From: Cydia pomonella
Taxonomy: Eukaryota; Arthropoda; Insecta; Lepidoptera; Tortricidae
NCBI RefSeq assembly: GCF_033807575.1
Contig: NC_084706.1
Span: 28,379,204 to 28,443,203, forward strand
DNA length: 64,000 nucleotides
Reading direction: 5' to 3'
Shown in pieces: positions 33,186 to 41,591 of this stretch (the first letter of the stretch is position 1; each line of letters starts with the position of its first letter). Position numbers and translations under genes: made by a program. The notes under the pieces were generated by a model. The model had not been told where the DNA came from, made no database searches, and saw only the letters and a program-made list of their open reading frames with translations.

Positions 33186-33350
33186 CCATCGCGATCCCAA
33201 TAAGATCTATCTACGATATTTCTAATGTCAAAGTGTCATTGGTTGCCCGAATCGAGCTGCTTCTGTCAATTATACGACATACAATCGATATCTAAATGAG
33301 AACTTAACCAGACCTTATCGTTATTGTATCTCATTCTTCGAATCGGGCCG
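33186..33350. repeat. MITE, CGATTCGAAGAATGA family, right half
   Basis: Matches 24250-24412 from TAAGATCTATCTACGATA to TCTTCGAATCGGGCCG. The other half is absent. Confidence 0.75.
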
Positions 33351-33479
33351 ATGAAAGCCGATAAGTACGAATATAAGGTCGTGGAAAATAATCCGTACCA
33401 GATAAGTAATTAAGCAAATGTATGGGCATTTGAGTAATCCCTTCGGACTTTTGTGATTTTATCCGGGGCGAAATAAATA

Positions 33480-33576
33480 CCACCAACCACCAACCAACCA
33501 CCAACCAACCAGCCAACCAACCAACCAACCAACCAAGCAAGCAACCAAGCAACCAACCAACCAACCAACCAACCAT
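33480..33576. repeat. (CCAA)n microsatellite
   Basis: CCAA/CCACCAA/GCAA units repeated over about 95 bases. The tryptophan-rich minus-strand frame here is a by-product of the repeat. Confidence 0.95.
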
Positions 33577-34091
33577 TTAAGTATTTTTGTGATAAATAAA
33601 TTAAATTAAAAAAAAAAACTTTATTTTCCTCATAACATAAACTTTATGTTGCAATGGGAAACTTGTGTTGGTAGGGTCGAGTTCATCTTTACAAGCCAAC
33701 GTGCCATAAACACGACCTTATTGTCAGAGTCTTAGAGGCGTGTAATAGTACATTGTGAAACAAGGGGGTTAAGAGAAATTTTGCAAACGAGGTTTTTACA
33801 TGCACGACAGCCGCAGGCTGGAGTATAAATATATTAAACGGCTATGAAATTAATCAAATTAAATAGTGTTTAAAGTAAATAAAAATAAATTATAAGCGTC
33901 AGTATTTTAAAAGTAAAACTCATTTTATACCTACTAGGTTCGTATGAATTACCTAGTCACATGATTTTAAAAATAAGCTATAACTCCCGAGGGAACAATG
34001 CATGCCTTTGTCTTTCATGCATGAATAAATAACTACAAAAATGATAAATATGTTTTTGGAACATTAACTTGTAAATATTAAATATGTGCTG

Positions 34092-34392
34092 GTAAGAACG
34101 CGCGTGCGATTGCAACCCGGAGGTCGCGGGTTCAAACCCCGGCTCGTACTAATGAGTTTTTTGGAACTTTGTACGAAATATCATTTAACATTTACCAAAC
34201 GCTTTTTGGTGAAGGAAAACAACATGAGGAAACCGGGCTGATATCAATAAGGCTTGGCGCTGGGTTGGAATGTCTAATCAGTAGCTTTCGTAGTACTAGT
34301 GCCTACGCCAATTCTTAGGATTAGTTGCCAAGCGGACCCCAGGCGCCCATTAGCCGTGGCAAAAATGCCGGCACAACGCGAGGAAGATGATG
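34092..34392 (+). mobile_element. tRNA-derived SINE, diverged, 5'-shortened
   Basis: Shares CCGGAGGTCGCGGGTTCAAA, CCCCGGCTCGTAC, GAGGAAACCGGGCTGAT and AGTTGCCAAGCGGACCCCAG with the 18736-19056 SINE. The A-box region is missing or decayed. Flanks AACTTGTAAATATTAAATAT then GTGCTG (34066-34091) and AACTTGTAAAGATGTGCTG (34393-34411) look like a target duplication that has since gained or lost about six bases. Confidence 0.75.
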
Positions 34393-34412
34393 AACTTGTA
34401 AAGATGTGCTGT

Positions 34413-36198
34413 GAATTCGACTGTACACAGAAATTATATATTTTCTGGGTCGCCATTTTTCATACAATAATTGGGTACCTACTTGAAACAAAATAAATAT
34501 TTAATTTAAAGGCAATACGGTCAATTCCGTCTGCGGTAAAATCCGTACACAGACACGTTTTTTTTAAACACTTGTTTTCATATTTAAAGCAACCATCAGT
34601 TTTAGTTCCAGCAACAAAAACAGAAGAAACGCTTACGATTTTAAAAACTTACATGTTAATTTAATACGTAATTTCTCGCAGACGACTTTGGCATTAACAT
34701 ATTAAATTTGGCACAGTCGCCGTCAGATATATCAGCATGGCTCATAAATATCTGAACATGCACTTTAACGTCTTGATAAATAGATGCTTTGTTCAGATAT
34801 TTCGGCACACTATGGCCGCTCTGATACATTTGGTGGTATTTTAAGTTGTATTGTCATCAAGAGGGTTATTGTTTCAATCTGTCGACAAAGAACAACGCAC
34901 GTTTCCTTCCAATTATATCGTAACGATAAAACAAACAATTCGGTACAGCAGATGAAAACGAAACGGAACTAAAAAGTGAATGAAGCTATAAGAAGCCCCT
35001 CGATTTATAGAGCTGGGATGAAACGAAAAAAAAACGTTTTTTTTTGTAGGCACTGTACCGTTTTCAAAGAACAGTTACTAAGAAGTGTGCTCTTACAAAT
35101 CAAGCTGCAACCGTAACCGTCACTGAAAGAAACGCACCGCTATAAAGGGTGCTATGACGATGACACAAACAATTCAATGTAGCTGAAAAGGAAAAGAAAC
35201 TAATAAGCGAATGGAGCTGTAAGAAGTGCTACTCGATAGAGCTAGGACAAAACGAAACGTAACAGATAACGTTATTTTCATAGGTTTTTTGGCGAGAAAA
35301 GAAAGTGGGAAAATATTTTATTAAAAACAAAACCTTAAAGCAAATTGTCACCCATTACTGAATAATAGAATAATGTTATATTGATCAACGCTTATATATA
35401 TAATATCTTAAAACTACTAGATATTCAATACTTATATTTTAAAATATGGCTGCTTATTTATTTTACACAAGGTAATTGCGAAAACTGCTAAAATTATCCT
35501 TATAATTTGTGTAGGTGATAAAAACAGTTATGTGAGTGACATTAAAAATGTGTGTTTTTGTAGCATCATGATCAAACCTCTAAATGATCTGAGTAGCAAG
35601 ATGCCAATAACGCCCAGAGCTATGAGAAACAGTTTTCTAAAACTGTAGGTAACCGTTTTTCGAAACCCGTTAACCGTTACCGAAAACGCTCATCCCTTAC
35701 CCGGATATACCCGGAGATTATCCCAAAGCATTCGTTAATTCTCCCGGCCGTTTCTTTTTACGAGTATTTGCGCCTCTTTACTGCCCTGATCGACGCCTTG
35801 TCTAATTTCACCCCGGCTTCGCTAACGACAATACCATCACATTTAACTGACGATTCTTAAACTTTATTGCAAAGATATAAGGCTCATCGTTGGTCACTTA
35901 AATGTGTCAATTGTATGTTAATACAATATACCTATATATTTATAAACGTGTTTATCGAAGAGGTGAAAATAGACGCTTTAACTATTACTAATACAACAAA
36001 GGAGGTACGGTCATAGACTTGTTGACCCATCTATGATCTACACTTTCAGTGCCGTTTCCAGTACAAAATGAACACACATACGGCAGTTAATGTGTCAAAG
36101 CAAATATGGTTGTCAATACTGAAGCTATGACATCTCCAACGTAAAGAAAACCCTAAAAAGATCATCAATTAAAGTCCGTGCCTGTACTTGTACTCAGA
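34413..36198. other. No gene; diverged direct repeat at about 34925-35290
   Basis: A segment with ACAAACAATTCGGTACAGC, AAGCTATAAGAAG and GAGCTGGGATGAAACGAA near 34932-35025 recurs as ACAAACAATTCAATGTAGC, GAGCTGTAAGAAG and GAGCTAGGACAAAACGAA near 35166-35257. No coding motif. Confidence 0.4.
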
Positions 36199-36304
36199 GG
36201 GCCTACCGCGAACCATATTCGTCGTGTTTCCTCCCTGTCACACTTATGTACGAATTTACAAGTGCGACAGAGAGGCAGCACGTCGAACGTAGTTCGCGGT
36301 AGGC
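36199..36304. repeat. MITE, GGGCCTACCGC family, copy 2
   Basis: GGGCCTACCGCGAACC to GTTCGCGGTAGGCC with an interior that includes ACAAGTGCGACAGAGAGGCA, as at 3083-3190. Confidence 0.85.
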
Positions 36305-36388
36305 CATCAGATCGGACTAATTCTTAGGGCCGCGGACTGGACGTAAGCGGCGAGCGGCGCGGCGTGGGGCAAATCAATTTATATTCGT

Positions 36389-37042
36389 AAAAAACCGGCC
36401 AAGAACATGTCGGGCCATGCTCAGAGTAGGGTTCCGTAGTTACTCTTCCGTCACAATAAGCTAAACTAGAGCTTAAAGTATATGGATTGTTAACCAAGGA
36501 ATGAACTGTGGGTGTACGTCTTTTTACTATGAAGTGGGAACTTTTTGCGATAACTCAAAAACAGCTAAACTGATCATGTCCGCTATCGTTTTCATTTAAT
36601 GTCTTTCTTAAGCTCTATTTCCACGATTTTTTTCATATTTTTTTGACCTATTGTTCAAAAGTTAGAGGGGGAAGGACACATTTTTTTTCTTTCGGAGCGA
36701 TTATCTCCGAATATACTCGTATTCACACTATCAAAAAATCTTTATTGTAGACTTCTATTAGTTTCGAAAGACATTTCCAACGATACCCCACACTGTAGGG
36801 TTGAAGCAAAAAAAAACATCCCCACTTTACGTGTAGGGGAGGTACCCTAAAAAAATGTTTTTTTTATTTTTTTTTATTGTACGATTTTGTCGGCTTTATT
36901 GATTTATATATCCATGACAAATTTCAGCTTTCTAGCACTAACGACCACGGAGCAAAGCCTCGGTACAGACAGACAGACAGACAGATGAACATGGCGGAAC
37001 TATAAGGGTTCGAGTTCCTAGTTGACTACGGAACCCTAAAAA
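36389..37042 (+). repeat. Interspersed repeat related to the GTGCGAG family
   Basis: AAAAAACCGGCCAAGAACAT start, AGGGTTCCGTAG, ACGATACCCCACACTGTAGG, a CAGACAGACAGACAG run and GACTACGGAACCCTAAAAA end. Same architecture as 4303-4860 but diverged throughout: a second subfamily. Confidence 0.75.
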
Positions 37043-37315
37043 TAGAACTACACAGCTAACTCCAAACTGCAAAAAAATGGACACTGTCCACAACTCGTTT
37101 CAAATGACACCCAACGTTCATCAATAAAATATATCCTAAACCATTTTATCCACCGTAAACAAGCATCTATCCTGTCACCATTTATCGCAACACCTACAAA
37201 TTCGTTTCCCGTTTGTTTTTATCGCGCGACATAGGAGGGAGAGATAAAATATATGATAGCTTAATAGAATCTCTGTTGTTCGCGAACTTCCTTGCGAAGT
37301 CAGCGTTTGGGCTTA

Positions 37316-37430
37316 GGGGGCGACCGCGAAATACAAAAATCGAAATATCGTTATCTGCATCTATGAATATGGAAGAGTGATAGAGAGGCAGATAACGCAA
37401 TTTCGATTTTCTTTTCTCGCGGTAGGCCCC
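37316..37430. repeat. MITE with GGGGGCGACCGCGAAA end
   Basis: The left arm GGGGGCGACCGCGAAATAC and inner AAAATCGAAATATCGTTATC mirror the right arm GATAACGCAATTTCGATTTT and TCTCGCGGTAGGCCCC. 115 bp, no coding. Confidence 0.7.
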
Positions 37431-37488
37431 AAATATAAGTATAGTCATATTAGGTATAGTCGTTAAGTATAGTCGTTAAGTATTTGGA

Positions 37489-37753
37489 CGACGGGTTTGG
37501 CCTAGTGGGTAGTGACCCTGCCTACGAAGCTGATGGCCCCGGGTTCAAATCCTGGTAAGGGCATTTATTCGTGTGTTGAGCATGGATATTTGTTCCTGAG
37601 TCATGGATGTTTTCTATGTATTTAAGTATTTCCAAATATTTATATATTATATATATCATTGTCTAAGTACCCTAAACACAAGCCTTATTGAGCTTACCGT
37701 GGGACTTAGTCAATTAGTGTAATAATGTCCTTTATACTTATTTATTTATTTAT
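37489..37753 (+). mobile_element. tRNA-derived SINE (HaSE-like), copy 6
   Basis: The plus-strand copy: GGTTTGGCCTAGTGGGTAG (A-box region), CCGGGTTCAAATCCTGG (B-box), GCATTTATTCGTGTG, then GACTTAGTCAATTAGTGTAA and a TTTATTTATTTA tail. Flanks TAGTCGTTAAGTA (left) and TAGTCGTAAGTA (right) are a likely target duplication with one indel. Confidence 0.85.
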
Positions 37754-37973
37754 AGTCGTAAGTAGGCGTTCTAGTTTACTTTTTTTGGAGTACACAAAAA
37801 GAGATGAACTAGAAGAAGTTTTATTATCCTGTTACAATTTTGATCTTATATACATACGCCCTTGAAAATCGCTCACGTTCATTGGTGCATGTGAAATAAC
37901 GGAAACTCATTCATGGGATGCGCCACAATGACAGACGATCGTCAATGTCTTATCAAAACCTAGGAGGCATATT

Positions 37974-38180
37974 GTGCAGACGCAGGTGCGTCAGTTTGAA
38001 GCCAGGCGGCGCACAGAACTCGACGCTAAGCGCGACGAGCTGAAGGCCAGACCACCTGCGGCCATACTTTATAATTGCGTCGAAGAGGTGCAGACCTGCA
38101 GCGAGTGTGGTCGCACATTTGCTGCAAAAATTGGCTATATCAGTCACCTGAGAGCGCACCAGCGACGCTCTCAGCGGTAA
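37974..38180 (+). pseudogene. LINE ORF2 C-terminal tail with C2H2 zinc finger (probable)
   Basis: The frame reads [20 protein letters not shown] and later [20 protein letters not shown] with the second histidine just after: a canonical C-x2-C-x12-H-x3-H finger. Charged linkers plus a terminal 'CxxCGRTFxxxIGxxSHxRxH' finger are known at the C-terminus of some invertebrate LINE proteins; no RT motif is present here, so the assignment is inferred. Alternative: the end of an unrelated finger protein. It stops at TAA 38178. Confidence 0.5.
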
Positions 38181-38521
38181 AACGCAGTGGCTGTGGTAGA
38201 AAACGGCTAGGAGTTGATGATCAGAACCAGTTGAAACCGTTTCAAGTTACCGGCTTGAACCTTGTACTTACTTACTCCTCTGGCTTACACGAAGTTTTGT
38301 CTTATTAATCAGACTGCGGCGAAATGAGCTGGATATTGTGTCAAGTACTTTTGGTTTGAAATAAACAAACGAATTAATTGCACTAACTTTACACTTCAAT
38401 TGGCAACTTGGCAGTTTTTTGTGAATAATGTCAATAGATCTATGTAGAACTCATGGCATTTAAGCAACGCAACGTCTGACGCTTGCACTCGACGATTGAA
38501 ACGCCTCTAACAAAATAATAT

Positions 38522-38796
38522 TGTAATAAATAAATAAATAATAAATATTATAGGACATTATTACACAAATTGACTAATTCCCACAGTAAGCTCAATAAGG
38601 CTTGTATTGAGGGTACTTAGACAACGATATATATAATATATAAATATTTACAAAATACTTAAATACATAGAAAACACCCATGACTCGGGAACAAATATCC
38701 ATGCTCATGACACGAATAAATGCCCTTACCAGGATTTGAACCGGGGACCATCAGCTTCGTAGGCAGGGTCACTACCCACTAGGCCAAACCGGTCGT
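38522..38796 (-). mobile_element. tRNA-derived SINE (HaSE-like), copy 7
   Basis: Almost the same as copy 1 over its whole length, with an intact head (CCAGGATTTGAACCGGGGACC, CTACCCACTAGGCCAAACC) and ATAAATAAATAAT tail. Confidence 0.9.
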
Positions 38797-39374
38797 CAAA
38801 TGTGACGTCTCATTATATTATTTAGTATGTCCTAAGCCAAATACCCAATTGCCTATTTATTGTTAAGAAATAGTTATATTATCTTCATTAATGAAGCCCT
38901 TGTCCAAATTCAACTATTGTTGTTAATTTAAGTTTAGTTATCCCGTACTTAGTCCTTCTTTAATGAGCTAGTAAGTGGTGTCAACTGTATTGGTTTATGG
39001 ATTATATATAGACATGTACCATTTGTGCCCAAATAAACATTAAAACATTATACATCCAGTAAAAGGTTAATATATCAATCGCTGGTTAATATTCATACGA
39101 AGATACAGATACAGACAGATACGAAGTGGCAGATACTCGTAATACAGAAACTAAATGATTAAATGTATACCTTTCTGTCAGAATGTCCATCACACACATA
39201 CCTGGCAGTTCGACTGTCCGCCCACGACGAATATTTTGGACCGGTAAAGTGGAGATCTGGAGGAATACAGAATGTATTGTCATCGGACGCTGAGCGCAGA
39301 GTCGAACGAGTACGAGTCGGACTCACCCGCTAAGGGTTCCGAACAAAACCTTTTTTTACAATGTTTTTGTAATA
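38797..39374. other. No gene; small GTGCGAG-like scrap at about 39305-39345
   Basis: GAGTACGAGTCGGACTCACC followed by AAGGGTTCCG is a short remnant of the GTGCGAG repeat. The rest is unassigned. Confidence 0.4.
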
Positions 39375-39894
39375 CAAGGTGCCCACGAGGAACCCGAGAG
39401 ATTTCAACCACGCATTTCTGAGGTCAAAAGAAGGAAAAAATATTATTTGAGTTTAGGTCAATTTCACACAAATAAAATTGTTAATTTTTTCGACTTTTTG
39501 TATGTATTTGTACATAAATTGTAAACGCTATTTGTAAAACTGTAACTCAAAAAGAATTTGACCTTTTTTTAACCTATTTTTTGACATCTATCAATAAGGA
39601 TATTTGGACTATGTACCATAGTGGCAACATCACCATCAAAAAGGTGTTTTGCACTAAGTAAAAATAAAAAGTTTTTTTTTTGTAAGTAGCCTTAACTCTG
39701 AAATTAGGCGAATTTCAAAAAAGTTTATAGGAAAGAAAGAGAAAGAAGGAAAGAAAAGAAAAGAAAGAGAGAAAGAAAGAGAAAGAGGACGTTTAAAGGG
39801 TAGGTAGGAAGTTTAAAGGTTTCAATCTGTAAATATGATCATTATGATCAGGTATATACTGTTAAAATCTCTCGCAATGCTCACGGGCACCGTG
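39375..39894. mobile_element. 520-bp TA-flanked DNA element
   Basis: Left terminus CAAGGTGCCCACGAGG then CGAGAGATTT; right terminus in complement CACGGTGCCCGTGAG then CGAGAGATTT. About 30-base terminal inverted repeats with TA on each side fit a Tc1/mariner-like non-autonomous element. The interior is AT-rich with a GAAA-rich microsatellite (39727-39788). Confidence 0.7.
39727..39788. repeat. (GAAA)n-rich tract
   Basis: Imperfect GAAA/GAGAAA units inside the preceding DNA element. Confidence 0.85.
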
Positions 39895-40036
39895 TATAAG
39901 ACGATATTACTTGCCATATGTCATAGTTCTAGGTCAACAAAAATTACCCTATAATTTTGCTTGCCTTGAGTGTCGAAATATACGTCTATCTTTTTTTTTA
40001 CGTTAACTTAGAAGTTAATTTTACGTTAATATCAGA

Positions 40037-40200
40037 TGGGCTAAAATAGCCACTGGCTGGCATCCCCAGTGTAGTCGTGGCAGAGGCTTACCGAGGAAGA
40101 GATGGCGGGACGACTTGGACGCGTTTCGGCGGGATTGGCGGGATCTTGCTCAGCACAGGGAGGATTGGGAAGTTAGAGGGGAGGGCTTACCGTGGGACAA
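40037..40200 (+). pseudogene. LINE C-terminal tail, type 1
   Basis: Reads WAKIATGWHPQCSRGRGLP, then RKRWRDDLDAFRRDW and DLAQHREDWEVRGEGL. The RxRKRWRDDLDAF...DRxxWxxxGE motif is the usual end of endonuclease-RT proteins. No RT core. The frame stops making sense at 40203, where a MITE begins. Confidence 0.7.
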
Positions 40201-40302
40201 ACGATCCGATTCGAAGAATGGGATACGATAATTATATATACTATAATTTTGTCGGTGATTAGCTTTGGCTCTGAATTAATATTATTTATACTAATTAGTG
40301 GT

Positions 40303-40485
40303 GACCTGGAAGATGCCCGGAAAACGGAAACATGGTCGCCCTAAATTTACTTGGCGCCGTTCCGTGGAGCAAGAGTTGGGTGTATTGGGGATGGGGTGGG
40401 AGGAGGTTACCTAATCTGCCCAGGACCGGAGTCAGTGGAAGAAAATGGTTCAAGCCCCACACCCCAGCAGGGGGTAACAGGATGG
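40303..40485 (+). pseudogene. LINE C-terminal tail, type 2
   Basis: The frame reads PGKRKHGRPKFTWRRSVEQE, LGMGWEEVT, an in-frame TAA, then SAQDRSQWKKMVQAPHPSRG and a stop. This is the 'GRPxxTWRRxVExEL...AQDRxxWxxxVxAL' tail of LINE endonuclease-RT proteins. The stop and missing RT show it is dead. Confidence 0.75.
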
Positions 40486-40621
40486 AAAGAAGAGTGGTAA
40501 GCGCTGTGGGCCACACATATTGTAAACAATATAGTAATTAGTTTTGGAAGTACGAGATAAAGAGAAAAAAAAAATATTGACAGAAGCAGCTCGATTCGGG
40601 CAACCAATGTCACTTTGACGT

Positions 40622-40926
40622 TAGAAAATTTCACTTTCAAACGCATTTTCTATCGCATGTACAACGGGGAGTGCTCCGAAGAATTGTTCGGATTAATCCC
40701 TGCCGCTTCTTTTCGCCATCGCCCTACGCGACAACATTTCCATCCTCACCACTTAGATGGTTGGCAGTCCTCAACTGTGCGTTTTTCCAGGAACTTTCTG
40801 CATCGCACAGCTAAACTGTGGAATGAACTGTCGCCTGCGGTATTTCCGGACCGATACGACCTTCAAACCTTCAAGAAAAGAGCGTACTCCCATTTTAAAT
40901 GCCGGCAACGCACTTACAACCCGTAA
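40622..40926 (+). pseudogene. LINE C-terminal tail, type 3
   Basis: Reads [54 protein letters not shown] and [20 protein letters not shown] before a stop at 40924. This 'FHPHHLDGW...FxRxFLxRTxxLWNELPxxVFPxxYDxxxFKKRA' block is a very common C-terminus of lepidopteran non-LTR RT proteins. The start inside the MITE marks the 5' truncation point. The 3' UTR runs to about 41090. Confidence 0.85.
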
Positions 40927-41458
40927 GTGCCGTAAGCCTGTGCGTCGTAATTTGTATTTCTTTGCAGATCGGATACTCCACCGAACATTGTATATGACCG
41001 TAATATGATAAGATTCATATACTAGCCGTATCTTATCCAACCTCGACATTGACAGAATCATCAACACCTTGATGGAGCCATAACACGAAAAATTGATTGA
41101 TCATAGATAGATCGTATTGAGATCACAGCGTAATCGAACTAAGCGTCAATTTTGACATGTCGTTTAGTTATCAATCTTTTAAAGATCTTTCCAAGATCTT
41201 AAACGTGTCTTAATCATTCTTCAAATCGGGCCGTTAGTCAATTTGTGTAAGAATGGCCCTATAATATTTATTTATTTAATTTCATTTTGACCTGGAGGTC
41301 ACTTATCATTGGTTCCAAGAGTTAGACTCGCTTCCGCCGAGTAAGAGGGATCGGAATATCGTTCAGGTCGGAATTCGGAATGCAGGGACGCGGGTTCGGA
41401 TCCCGGGCATGTTTGGGGCTCTTTAAAACGGCTGTCCCTGGTATTCGGGTTAACAAGG

Positions 41459-41588
41459 AGGCCAATTCAAACTTACATTTGACATCAAAATGATGTCATT
41501 TTGTTCTCATTCGCCCGTGCATCACAGTCGCGCCGATATAATTGTAGGTAGAGACAAGTAGATGCGAAATGCACACGCGGATAAACAC
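41459..41588. repeat. Left part of a MITE split by the LINE at 41595-44514
   Basis: GGCCAATTCAAAC, then GACATCAAAATGATGTC. The counterpart AAATGACATCATTT starts beyond the LINE at 44517. I know a lepidopteran MITE with GGCCAATTCAAAC ends and this layout. The right end is decayed past about 44560. Confidence 0.6.
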
Positions 41589-41591
41589 TAA

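Larger units (their letters stand above)
40204..41236. repeat. MITE, CGATTCGAAGAATGA family, broken by two LINE insertions
   Basis: Three pieces in correct order and orientation: 40204-40235 (CCGATTCGAAGAATG end), 40571-40625 (TTGACAGAAGCAGCTCGATT to GACGTTAGAAA) and about 41100-41236 (ATAGATAGATCGTATTGAG to TCTTCAAATCGGGCCG). The intervening DNA carries two unrelated LINE C-terminal tails. Confidence 0.75.

Noticed and set aside
33331..33576. Minus-strand frame rich in Gly-Trp-Leu-Val
   Set aside because: It is the translation of a CCAA microsatellite.
41370..41430. tRNA-like GCGGGTTCGGATCCCGGGC
   Set aside because: A B-box-like stretch alone; no A-box or cloverleaf could be drawn with confidence.
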